A stretch of 47,722 nucleotides of DNA. Source: Planctomycetia bacterium (GTDB lineage: Bacteria > Planctomycetota > Planctomycetia > Pirellulales > S012-138). This document shows positions 1-8,026 of the stretch, in pieces. The stretch covers positions 1 through 47,722 of the forward strand of contig JACOUI010000379.1 of assembly GCA_016177915.1 (NCBI GenBank). Reading direction: 5' to 3'. The notes below the pieces were generated by a model. The model worked only from the letters and a program-made list of their open reading frames with translations, searched no databases and had not been told where the DNA came from. A program made the translations under genes and the position numbers. Each line of letters starts with the position of its first letter. Within the stretch, counting starts at the first letter, position 1.

Positions 1-755
1 AGAGGTAGTTCGTGACGTTCCCCAGCGGGTCGGTCTCGGTCAGCACGTTGCCGGCGGCGACGAAGGTGTACGAATAGACCGGCGACGTGAGCGGGCCTGC
101 CCCGTCGGGATCGGGCAGCGTCAGTTGCTTCATCCGCCCGAGGTTGTCGTACTGGCCCGACGTGATCCGCGACAAGGGATCGGTCACGCTCGTCAATTGG
201 CTGGCGGCGTCGTACGCAAGATTCGTCTGCGGGGCGGTGAGGGGACCAGCGCCGTCCGGATCAGCCTCCGTGATGCGCGTCAGGCGCTCCAGGTTGTCGT
301 AGAGGTACGTCGTGACGTTCGCCAGCGGGTCGATCTCGCTGAGCAGGTTTGAGGCGGCGTCGTAGGCGTACTGCCAGACCGGGCTTACAAGCGGCCCCGC
401 GCCGTCCGGATCGGGCAGCGTCGTCTGCTTCAGGCAGCCCAAGTTGTCATAGAGCCAGGCCGTCACGCGCAAAAGCGGGTCGGTGACGCTGGTCATCTGG
501 CTGGCCGCGTCGTAGGCGAAGGTCGTGACGGGGCTGGTGAGCGGGCCTGCGCCATCGGGGTCGGACTCGGTCACCGTCTTCCGCCGGTTCCGCTCGTCGT
601 AGAGGGCGGTCGTCACGTTGCCCAGCGGGTCCGTCAGGCTCGTCACGTTCCCATTCTTGTCGTAGCCGAATTGCCAGACGGGCGAGGCGAGCGGCCCGGC
701 GCCGTCCGGGTCGGGCAGAATGACCTGCGTGGGCCGGTTCACGTCGTCGTACTGG
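1..755 (-). CDS. RHS/YD-repeat protein fragment, 5' end broken, 3' end outside window
   Basis: Read on the minus strand, this stretch is an open frame of about 250 codons made of five near-identical 50-residue units. The same DNA blocks recur at about 147, 297, 447, 597 and 747, an exact 150-base period. Each unit carries YDNLGR-like and YDAASQLTSVTDPL-like YD motifs around a constant PDPDGAGPL linker, which is the RHS/YD-repeat pattern of large surface or secreted shell-forming proteins (family knowledge). The frame continues past position 1, so the C-terminal toxin or core end is not visible. Upstream (to the right) the repeat stops abruptly near 755 and the frame runs into unrelated sequence until a stop near 878, with no start codon or signal peptide. 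I infer a 5'-truncated gene or a remnant cut by a rearrangement. Which effector it carried cannot be told. Confidence 0.7.
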
Positions 756-982
756 TTAGCTCGTGACGCGGCCCAGCCCCGGCAAGAATAAATCAGAATG
801 ACCCCTTTTCTTCCCCTGCTGTTTCGAGGCCTTTGAGTGCTCGCGACGATAGTTTCGAACGAAGTCGATTAGATCGGTGTAGTCCACCGGCGAAGTCCCC
901 GTCGACCGAAGATTTGCTTCGTGAGTGCGAGTGTTCGCGGCGGGACTCCACCAACCGACCGTAACGGCGCGGGATCGAGGCC
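756..982. other. junction sequence upstream of the broken RHS repeat, possible mobile-element scar
   Basis: This 227-base stretch separates the RHS repeat from the small lipoprotein gene. Just past the junction, near 783-810, lies an A/T-rich motif reading AATCAGAATGACCCCTTTTC on the plus strand. It resembles the end motifs I associate with REP-associated or other short transposable remnants, but this is from memory and weak. The minus strand is open here (ending at 756), without a recognisable domain. No terminal inverted repeats or transposase are visible. I treat it as non-coding scar sequence. Confidence 0.3.
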
Positions 983-1195
983 CTACCGCTGCAGGCTGCG
1001 GTCGATTTGCTGGGCCTGGGGGGTGATCGGGCCGCCCGAGGGGCTGGCCAGGCTCTTCGTCTCGATCAAGGCCTCGCGGAAGCCCGCGGCGTCGTGCTGC
1101 AAGGGCGCGCACCCGGTGAGCAGCTCCGCGGCCAAGAGCGTCGGCGCCAGAAGCTTCCAAGTCGCCCGTCCCAACCATTGCGCGATTCGCGGCAT
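983..1195 (-). CDS. small lipoprotein, 70 aa, function unknown
   Basis: The ATG at 1195 gives a 70-residue protein with a basic N-terminus, a hydrophobic core and a lipobox (LLTGC) with the acceptor Cys near residue 29. It is therefore predicted to be lipid-anchored after cleavage by signal peptidase II. The mature part is only about 40 residues, polar, with a PSGGPITPQAQQ segment and no recognised domain. An upstream in-frame start at 1243 would add 16 residues in front of the signal peptide and is less likely. It is divergent from the ExeA-like gene. Function is not recognised; planctomycete genomes carry many such short lipoproteins. Confidence 0.6.
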   Translation of the reverse strand: MPRIAQWLGRATWKLLAPTLLAAELLTGCAPLQHDAAGFREALIETKSLASPSGGPITPQAQQIDRSLQR

Positions 1196-1558
1196 GACGG
1201 CACCCTGGTGGTGGTCGATGGCAGAGGGGCGGGAATGTCTCATACGCCGGCCGCGACGTAAAGGTCATCTGGGCGAAATCCGATCGACCGGGTTGCCGGA
1301 CCTCTCCGTCGCCCTCGCCCGAGGTCGGCTTCCCAGGGCCGGCCGACCCAGGCCCAAAGCGGGCGAACCCGCTCGCCCGCACACGGTGCCAGCAGCGCCA
1401 TCGCCGCCGGCCCGGTTTGCCCAGCCGACCTTCCGGCCCGCCCCTTAAGCCTGCGGTCGCTTCCTGCCGAACGTATGTTTTGGACAACTATCGGGCCGCG
1501 CTGCGCGCCCGCGGCGTTCCTCTCTCTCGGCTGGCTGCCGGCACGGAGAACCGTGGCG
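1196..1558. other. 363-base intergenic region, no gene recognised
   Basis: The region lies between the divergent small lipoprotein and ExeA-like genes, so promoters for both should be here. I could not fix -35/-10 boxes with confidence. Open frames crossing it on both strands have the look of high-GC shadow frames (Arg/Pro/Ala rich, no motif). An upstream in-frame start for the ATPase at 1475 exists but would put 28 unusual residues in front of the conserved N-terminus. Confidence 0.4.
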
Positions 1559-3046
1559 ATGTACGAGCTTTTCTTTGGGCTCCGGCAGAGGCCCTTTGCC
1601 GCCTCCCCGCTCACGAACCGCTATTTCCCGGCTTCGTCGATCGACGACGCCCGCCAGACGCTGGCGCGGTGCATCGAGCGAGCGGAGGGGATGGGGCTCG
1701 TCATCGGAGGCCCGGGAACGGGCAAGTCGCTCGTGCTGGCATTGCTCGCCGAGCAATTCGCCGGCCTGTTCACGGTCATTTCGCTCTCGCCGGGACACAT
1801 CACGACCCGGCGCGAGCTGTTGCAGGCGATCCTCTACGAGCTGAAAGCCCCCTGCCGCGGCCTGGGGGACGGCGATCTGTGGCTGGCGCTTCTGGACCAT
1901 CTGCGCAACCCCGAAAAATGCCCCCGCGGCGCCCTGGTCCTGGTCGACGAGGCCCATGCCCTGGCCCCGGAGCTGCTCGACGAGCTGCGGATCATCAGCA
2001 ACGTGTCGTGCGGGACGGAGCCGCAGGCGCGATTGGTGCTGGCGGGCGGACTGGGTCTGGAGGAGCACCTGGCCCGGCCGCAGCTCGAGGCGCTCAGCCA
2101 GCGGTTCGCGGCGCGGTGCTATTTGACGCCCTTCGACCGCTGCGAGACGATCGACTACGTTCGCTTCCAGCTCGCGGCCTCGGAAGGACAGGCGGAGGCG
2201 ATCTTCGAGCCGGCCGCGGCGGAGGCCGTCCATCAGGCCAGCGACGGCATTCCGCGGCTCGTCAACCAGTTGTGCGACCACGCGCTCATGCTGGCGTGGA
2301 ACCGCAAGGAGCGGCCCGTGACGGCGGCGCACGTCCGCGAAGCCTGGTCGGACTTGCAACAGCTCCCCACGCCCTGGACCAGCCGGCGCGAACCGGAAGA
2401 GCGGCCGAGCGTCGTCGAGTTCGGCGCCCTCGTCGACGACGCCACGGCGCCCGCGGCGATCAACCTCGAGTCCGATCCGGAGCAGTCGCTGACCGACGTC
2501 GAGACGCGGCTGGCGGACCTTGAGATTCCCGCCGCGGCGGAAACACCGCCGCCCGTGGTGGATGAACCGCCGCCCGTGACGCCCTCGATTCCCGAAGCGG
2601 ACCCATTCGCCGGTTTTGGCGAGGAGGTCGTCTTGCACGACCGGTACGCGACGCTAGATTCGCAGCACCGTCGCGGGACGGAAAACGCCGCCGGGCCGGC
2701 GGCAGCGGAATCAGATGCCGCCGAAGACGCGGTCGCAGAACCGGACGCCGCTCCGGTCGCCGTCGCAGCCCAGGACGCAGTCGGCACGGAGCTGGTCGTC
2801 GATCCGTACGGCTCGCTTTCGATCATGGAAACTGAGCTGGAGGGCGAAAAGGCCGCCGACGCCCCGCAACCGGACGGCCAGCCGCCCCTCCCGCCCACGA
2901 TCGCGCTCTCCGAGGCGATCCGCCAGCGCCAGGCCGCCGATCAGCCGGCCGGCGGGCAATGGTCGCCGCTGCCGCCGGATTGCGTGCTGGAAATCTCCTC
3001 CGACGACGTGCTCGTGATCGACGACGAACCGGAGAGCACACACTAA
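1559..3046 (+). CDS. ExeA-like AAA ATPase (GspA/XrtA-type), 495 aa
   Basis: The ATG at 1559 starts the canonical ExeA N-terminus (MYELFFGLRQRPFAASP). Walker A is GGPGTGKS at residues 50-57 and Walker B is LVLVDEA at about 126-132. Family members couple ATP hydrolysis to assembly of secretion or polysaccharide-export machinery at the inner membrane; the XrtA-associated versions sit beside a MinD/BY-kinase gene, as here. The AAA core ends near residue 270. The remaining 220 or so residues are acidic and Ala/Pro rich with no recognised domain, which is longer than I expect, and no transmembrane helix is obvious. The next gene (3178) is a MinD-like protein, probably co-transcribed. The TAA stop (3044-3046) is the first triplet of a 31-base tandem repeat. 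The starting frame at 1475 was rejected. The general family is secure, the exact pathway is inferred. Confidence 0.85.
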   Translation: MYELFFGLRQRPFAASPLTNRYFPASSIDDARQTLARCIERAEGMGLVIGGPGTGKSLVLALLAEQFAGLFTVISLSPGHITTRRELLQAILYELKAPCRGLGDGDLWLALLDHLRNPEKCPRGALVLVDEAHALAPELLDELRIISNVSCGTEPQARLVLAGGLGLEEHLARPQLEALSQRFAARCYLTPFDRCETIDYVRFQLAASEGQAEAIFEPAAAEAVHQASDGIPRLVNQLCDHALMLAWNRKERPVTAAHVREAWSDLQQLPTPWTSRREPEERPSVVEFGALVDDATAPAAINLESDPEQSLTDVETRLADLEIPAAAETPPPVVDEPPPVTPSIPEADPFAGFGEEVVLHDRYATLDSQHRRGTENAAGPAAAESDAAEDAVAEPDAAPVAVAAQDAVGTELVVDPYGSLSIMETELEGEKAADAPQPDGQPPLPPTIALSEAIRQRQAADQPAGGQWSPLPPDCVLEISSDDVLVIDDEPESTH

Positions 3047-3127
3047 CCCGACGCGCCAGCGAGGGTGCCACGACTAACCCGACGCGCCAGCGAGGGTGCC
3101 ACGACTAACCCGACGCGCCAGCGAGGG
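3044..3127. repeat. 31-base tandem repeat (about 2.7 copies) containing the stop of the ExeA-like gene
   Basis: Units begin at 3044, 3075 and 3106. Each starts TAACCCGACGCGCCAGCGAG and continues GGTGCCACGAC; the third copy breaks off after 3127. The first TAA is the stop codon of the upstream ATPase gene. Diverged copies of the same family occur at 44119-44176, so it is a dispersed repeat of this genome. Confidence 0.85.
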
Positions 3128-3177
3128 CCGATCTCCATCGACGCTCTTCCCTTGTCCTTGGCGAAGCATCGCCGACC

Positions 3178-4188
3178 ATGACCCTAGCCACTGCGGAGCC
3201 GAAGGCCGATCAGAAAGAGCGCAACCGCCGCCTGCGGCAGTGCGCCCTGTCGGTGGTGATCGCGCCGGAAGCCGCGCCGCCGTCCGAGGCGGCCGCGTCG
3301 ATTTTCTGCAGCCTGGAAGACGCGCATGGGGCGGCCGGCGGCCCGCATTTTGCGCCGCGCAAATCTGCCGCGCGGAGCGATACGCCGGAGGTTTCGGTCA
3401 GCGTGGCCGACATGAGCCAGCCGGCCCCGACGCTGCTTTTTCCGCCGATCGTCCTCTTGCCGCACCTGGGCACGATTCCGGCACTGCGTAAGCAAGTGCC
3501 GGCTCCCGAAATAGCGCTGACTTCGCCGCCGCCTGCTCCCCAGCCGCAGACGATCGAGTCCATCCAGCGCCGGAACGATCCGGCCGAGCGCTTTGCGGGT
3601 CCCTTCCCCGTCGCCAACGGCTGCCGCCGGTTGCGGGACGCGATCCTCAAGCGCGTGACGGCGCCGCCCTGTGCGCTGGCCTGCATCCACCTGACGGCCT
3701 CGCCCCATCACGCTTCCCGCCTGGCGGACCTGGCCCTGGCACTGGCGGAGACTGCGGAGGGCGACGTGCTGCTCTTGGACGCGGATTTGGGCGCGTTCGG
3801 CCTGAGCCGGCATTTCGGCGTGGACGACCGGCCGGGCCTTTCCGAGGTGCTCGGCGACGGCCGGCCATGGCGCGAAGCGGTCCACGAAACCGCGCTCAAG
3901 CGAATTCAGATCATGCCGACGGGCCTGGCGATTTCGACGGCGCTCTATGCCGCGAGCGCCGACGGCCTGGGTATCCTGCTCGACGACCTGAAAAAGACGT
4001 TTCGCTTCGTGCTGATCGCCGCCTCAGCCCATCAGCCGCGGATCGCCGAGCTGACCTGGGCGGTGGACGGCGCGATCGTCGCCATCGACATCGGCGGCCT
4101 GCCGCGCCCGGAGCTCCTTGAGCAGATCGCGTTCTTGCGGCGCGACGGCGCGCGGCTGACGGCCTGCGCGGTGTACGCTGGACCGTGA
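3178..4188 (+). CDS. MinD/BY-kinase (CpsD/CapB)-like P-loop protein with degenerate Walker A, 336 aa
   Basis: The C-terminal half (about 165-336) has the layout of the SIMIBI kinases of polysaccharide export. A beta strand and loop (residues 170-183) sit where Walker A belongs, a Walker A'-like LLLDADL lies at 198-204, a GLSEVL segment typical of CpsD/EpsG follows, and the end reads as alternating strands and helices. The canonical PGEGKS(T) loop is replaced by SPHHASR, so the Lys/Ser that bind phosphate are missing. The first 150 residues are Pro/Ala rich and look like a flexible linker. No tyrosine-rich tail is seen. It lies 131 bases after the ExeA-like gene on the same strand. Known partners of this kind regulate chain export; here a non-catalytic scaffold is the more likely reading (inference). 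It converges on the AsmA-like gene, 10 bases away. Confidence 0.65.
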   Translation: MTLATAEPKADQKERNRRLRQCALSVVIAPEAAPPSEAAASIFCSLEDAHGAAGGPHFAPRKSAARSDTPEVSVSVADMSQPAPTLLFPPIVLLPHLGTIPALRKQVPAPEIALTSPPPAPQPQTIESIQRRNDPAERFAGPFPVANGCRRLRDAILKRVTAPPCALACIHLTASPHHASRLADLALALAETAEGDVLLLDADLGAFGLSRHFGVDDRPGLSEVLGDGRPWREAVHETALKRIQIMPTGLAISTALYAASADGLGILLDDLKKTFRFVLIAASAHQPRIAELTWAVDGAIVAIDIGGLPRPELLEQIAFLRRDGARLTACAVYAGP

Positions 4189-4198
4189 TTTACGGCGC

Positions 4199-7100
4199 CT
4201 ATCGGATCGCGTCGAAGAGCTTATTCAGCCCCTCGTTCAGCTTGTCGGTCGCCTTGCCGGCCCCCTTCTCCAGCGCCTCGCGCAGGCCCGGCAGCTTCAG
4301 CAGGTTCTCCTCCGTGAAGACGTTCAGCAGCGTCTGCGGCAGGCGCTCGCGGTCGATGCGCGGGTGGTCGATCGTGCCCACGATCGGGATTTCAAAATCC
4401 GTGTAAGATGTCGAGGTCCGCCCCGGCAGCCGGCCGCTCGAAGTGGGAATGCGGACCTTGGCAACGATGTCGAGCGACTCGTCGAGCCCGACCGCGCCGT
4501 ACGTCGAGACGGTCACGCCGTCGAACTCGAGCGTCAGGTCCTGGTGATAGACCTTGCCGTTCACCATGCGGTAGGGCACGACCGATTCGCGTTTCAACTG
4601 GGCGACGCGCAGGTTGACGGCCTGCGGCGTTTTGCCCTGGGCCGTGCGGATCAAGTCCACCGCGCCGACGACGACGTACATCAAGGGGCCGGGACCGACG
4701 TCGACCGTGTGGATCATCATCCGCCCGGCGATTTCGCCCGTCATCGGATCGGCCACGGGAATCCGGCAGCCGTTCACATCCAGCGAGAACTGTCCTTGGG
4801 CTTCGGTCACGCCCGCCAAGAGCGGCGCGATGTACTTGAGCCCGTTGTGGCACATCTCGGGCGAGATACGGACGCGCGTCAGGATCGGGCCGGGATTGAG
4901 CGTGGCCACGGCCGGATTGGCCATGAAGTCGAGCTTGGGCGTGGCCGTCAGCCGGCCGTCGGAGACGGTCACGTCGATGGGATTGACCTTGAGGACGCCG
5001 TCTTGCAGGCGGGCCACGACCTCACCTGAGCCTAAGCGGAAGCCGTACACGTCGGCACCGGTCCAGTCGACCTGGGCGGCGGCCAAGAGGCCGGCGATCG
5101 GCGGGCGGGCGTTGCGGTCGGTCGGGCGCTCCGTGGCCAACAGGAGCGACGACCAGGGGCCCCGGAGGACGAAGGGTTGCGAGTGCCGCTCGGCGTTCAC
5201 GTGCACGCCCTCGCCGACCCAGGGCCGCGACAGCTCCAGCAGACGCTGCACGTCGTAATCGTAGTGCCCCTCAATGTCGATCTGGCACTTGTCGGTCGGA
5301 TCTTTGATCTGGCCGGACGCCTCCAGCTTGAACGTGCTCCCCTCGCGCGAGGCCACGTCCAGCTCCAGGCTGTCCATTTGCAGGGCGTTCTTGCTCGGTT
5401 CGTAGCGGCCGTCGCCGGCCACATAGACGCGCCGCTGCTGCCATCTGCCGCCGGAAGCGGTGACGATCTGCGGGTTGTCGATCGTGGTGTCCCACTGGAT
5501 CCAAACGGCCTGGCCGGTCTGCGAGACCTTCAGGTTCCCCTGCGCCTGGCCGCGGAAATCCGGCGCCTTGGGGTCGTCGGCGCCGGGGAGCCATTTTTGC
5601 AGCTTGGCCATGTCGCCGGAAAAGGCCAGCGTGCCCGTGAACTTCGGCGCAGCCTGTTCCGGCCAGGAAATGCGCGCCTCGGTCGTGGTGAACATCAAGG
5701 CCGGGCACTGGATGTCGAGCCGGTCGATGTCGGCCCTGCGGGTCGTGCCGGACCATTGGCCGGCCCAATCGACCCGGAGCGTCGGCTCCTGCACGGACCA
5801 GTCGGCGCCGAAGATGCGGAAGTCTTTCAGGAGCGCGTGGCCGTCGGCGAAGCGGACCGCGCCGTGGGCGAGGGTGACGTTGGCCGTCGCCTTGCCGTCG
5901 CCGTCGAGCTGCACGCCGTCCCACTCGCCCAGGATTGCCTCCAAGCGGCTGATCCACTTGGCGACGTTGCCGTTGATTTCCAGCGCGAGCGGCCAGCTTG
6001 CGTGCGACGAGAATGAATCGACGGGCTTTAAGAGCTTCACGTCCAGCCGGTCGCGGCGGGCTTCCATGCGGGCCTGCAATTGCTGCACGCGGCGGATCGA
6101 GACCTGCTCGGCCTCGCCCGTCATCGTGGCCACGATCGTCAGCTCGCGCTCGCGCCACGGCCGGCCGCCGGGGATCAAAAACTCGAAGTCGCGAATCTGG
6201 CTCTGGTATTCCGCCTCGAACTTGCCGACCTGCGTCTGGCTCCAGCGCACGTACGACCAGCCGTCGCCGGCCAGCTTCAGGTCCGTCATGTCGACGAACT
6301 GCCCCAGCTCGGCCGCCAGCTTCTCCAGGTTGTACTCGACCGAGACGGAGAAGAACTCCTTGTTGCCCGACGCCTCCAGATCCATGAACACGGCGTTGCA
6401 ATCGAGCATGTCGACCACCGGGCCCTCGGGCGTCTGCCGGGCCGAAAGGTCGATCTGGATCGGCTGCTTCCACATGACCGGCCGGCCCTTGTTGGTGGCC
6501 GTCAGGTTCGTGGTGCGGAGCTTGCCCTTCCAGGTCGAGACGTTTCGCTGCGTGCGGCGGGAGATTTCGACCGCCAGCTCGCCGGAGGTGATCTGCGTCC
6601 CCTCGCGGATGCGCAAGGTGTCGGGCAGCCGCGTGGAGAGGGCCGCCAGGTCGATCTTGCCGACGAGTCCGTAGTCCTGGTTCATGAGGGCGTCGAGGAA
6701 GCCCTCGGTGAAGCCATTGGTCAAGGCGACGACGAGCGCCCCGTCGAGCGTCACCTGGCCGACGTCGCAATCGACCTTCAGCTCTTCGACGTGCATCTCG
6801 TCGTCGTCGAGCGTGAGCCGGCAGGGAAGTTGCACGCGCGCCAGGCGCAGGGCGTCGCTGCGCAGGGCGGGCGTCGAAAGCTCGAAGTTCTCGGCGATCA
6901 GGTCGCTCTTGATTTCGATCCCCTCGTGGCCGGGGCGGGTTTGGGCCTCGTCGCCCCAGGCATAGATCAGCTTGCCGCTGGCCAGACCGGAAATCTCCGT
7001 CTCGTCGGCGACGCGGCGCAAGAGCGGCTGCGCCAGCGCGAGCGGCATGCGGCCGGCGTCGACGTTGACCTTGCCCGACGTGTGGATCAGGTCGCCTTCC

Positions 7101-7810
7101 TTTTTGCGCACGACAGTAAGGTCGAGGTCGAAATCGCCCTCGCCGCCCGGCTCGTCGACCTGGCCCTTGGCCTTGACGACCAACGGGCTCGTCCAGTTCT
7201 TGCCGAGCTTGCAGTTGAGATTGAGGTTCTGAATTTGCCACTGGCCGCCGCCGCCTTCGTCTTCGATGGCGATCGCGCCGGCGGTCACGTCGAGGCTGAT
7301 TTCGGGCGCATTGAGCGAACTCTCCGGCGAATCGAGCCAGGGCGAAAGGAACTCTTCGAGATTGCTCGACTTTTCGTCGCAGCGCAGTTGCAACTGGGGC
7401 TTATCGAGGTGGATGACGCCCAGGTTGCTGCTGCTCGTCATGAGCGACAGGAGCGTGCGGTCGAGCTTGAGGACCGGCGCTTTGAGCAGGACGCCGCCGG
7501 TGGAATCGCGCAGCTCGACGTCCGTGAGCACGACGGGCGAGAACCAGCCGAGCGAGGCCCCGCCGGCCGAGAGCGAGCCGTCCATCGACGGGGCCGCCCA
7601 CGCCAGCACCTGGTTCCTAAGCGGCGTGTAGCCCACGATCATCGGGGCCAGCCAGGCGAAAAGCACGATCGCGCCGGCGCCGATGAGGATCGTCTTGAGT
7701 CCGAAAAGGCCGCGGCGGCGCGGCGGGGGCGCGTCGTCGCCGGCGGCGCCGTCGAGTGCTTCCAAGCGCCTGCGGCGGCGGAGCGCCTGCCGGCTGTAAA
7801 ACGTCTTCAT
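4199..7810 (-). CDS. large AsmA/TamB-like envelope protein, 1203 aa
   Basis: The protein has a short basic cytoplasmic N-terminus (Arg-rich, residues 10-35), one transmembrane segment at about 39-60, then more than 1100 residues of repetitive beta-rich sequence. It contains typical AsmA/DUF748 phrases such as LSAGGASLGWFSPVVLTDVELRD near the start and a C-terminal region (about 1040-1180) of the AsmA-like kind with GEIAGRMMIH and DVGPGPL. Family members are bridge-like beta-groove proteins anchored in the inner membrane that are thought to carry lipids across the periplasm (established for TamB/YhdP). It stands alone, convergent with the MinD-like gene and with 216 bases to the DUF1501 gene upstream. 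The ATG at 7810 is the only sensible start. The family call is firm at the superfamily level; the substrate is unknown. Confidence 0.75.
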   Translation of the reverse strand: MKTFYSRQALRRRRRLEALDGAAGDDAPPPRRRGLFGLKTILIGAGAIVLFAWLAPMIVGYTPLRNQVLAWAAPSMDGSLSAGGASLGWFSPVVLTDVELRDSTGGVLLKAPVLKLDRTLLSLMTSSSNLGVIHLDKPQLQLRCDEKSSNLEEFLSPWLDSPESSLNAPEISLDVTAGAIAIEDEGGGGQWQIQNLNLNCKLGKNWTSPLVVKAKGQVDEPGGEGDFDLDLTVVRKKEGDLIHTSGKVNVDAGRMPLALAQPLLRRVADETEISGLASGKLIYAWGDEAQTRPGHEGIEIKSDLIAENFELSTPALRSDALRLARVQLPCRLTLDDDEMHVEELKVDCDVGQVTLDGALVVALTNGFTEGFLDALMNQDYGLVGKIDLAALSTRLPDTLRIREGTQITSGELAVEISRRTQRNVSTWKGKLRTTNLTATNKGRPVMWKQPIQIDLSARQTPEGPVVDMLDCNAVFMDLEASGNKEFFSVSVEYNLEKLAAELGQFVDMTDLKLAGDGWSYVRWSQTQVGKFEAEYQSQIRDFEFLIPGGRPWRERELTIVATMTGEAEQVSIRRVQQLQARMEARRDRLDVKLLKPVDSFSSHASWPLALEINGNVAKWISRLEAILGEWDGVQLDGDGKATANVTLAHGAVRFADGHALLKDFRIFGADWSVQEPTLRVDWAGQWSGTTRRADIDRLDIQCPALMFTTTEARISWPEQAAPKFTGTLAFSGDMAKLQKWLPGADDPKAPDFRGQAQGNLKVSQTGQAVWIQWDTTIDNPQIVTASGGRWQQRRVYVAGDGRYEPSKNALQMDSLELDVASREGSTFKLEASGQIKDPTDKCQIDIEGHYDYDVQRLLELSRPWVGEGVHVNAERHSQPFVLRGPWSSLLLATERPTDRNARPPIAGLLAAAQVDWTGADVYGFRLGSGEVVARLQDGVLKVNPIDVTVSDGRLTATPKLDFMANPAVATLNPGPILTRVRISPEMCHNGLKYIAPLLAGVTEAQGQFSLDVNGCRIPVADPMTGEIAGRMMIHTVDVGPGPLMYVVVGAVDLIRTAQGKTPQAVNLRVAQLKRESVVPYRMVNGKVYHQDLTLEFDGVTVSTYGAVGLDESLDIVAKVRIPTSSGRLPGRTSTSYTDFEIPIVGTIDHPRIDRERLPQTLLNVFTEENLLKLPGLREALEKGAGKATDKLNEGLNKLFDAIR

Positions 7811-7986
7811 GCCATTGCATCCTTGCGCGGGAAAGACAGTGCCCCTGGGCGCTCTGAAGAACGCCGCGATCCGAACGATCGAGGGGCGGCATTTTAGCGG
7901 CGGCGCAAGAAGCGGGGCCAGAGCGAATGGGGACGCAAGCAGTGCTGGCAGGTCCCAGTGTTGCGTTCGTTAGCGCGATGCGTCCT

Positions 7987-8014
7987 GGCTGGGGTCGGTA
8001 TTCCGCCCCCAGCC
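7987..8014 (-). terminator. hairpin just downstream of the DUF1501 gene
   Basis: GGCTGGGG (7987-7994) and CCCCAGCC (8007-8014) form a perfect 8-bp stem with a 12-base loop, 13 bases beyond the DUF1501 stop in the direction of transcription. There is no T-run after the stem, so it may be a dispersed GGCTGGGG-type repeat that acts as a 3' end stabiliser rather than a classical intrinsic terminator. Confidence 0.4.
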
Positions 8015-8026
8015 ACGGGCGGAATT

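Noticed and set aside
756-1487. A 243-codon minus-strand frame between the RHS fragment and the ATPase
   Set aside because: It has no domain, is Arg/Gly/Pro-rich, and overlaps a better lipoprotein gene in another frame.
3044-3127. CRISPR-like direct repeats
   Set aside because: Units are 31 bases in direct tandem with no variable spacers, and only 2.7 copies; it is a tandem repeat.
6080-7897. A 605-codon plus-strand frame opposite the AsmA-like gene
   Set aside because: Arg/Glu/Val-rich shadow of the strongly structured minus-strand gene; no motif or signal.
7987-8014. Strong rho-independent terminator
   Set aside because: The stem is good but no T-run follows, so I list it only as a hairpin of uncertain role.
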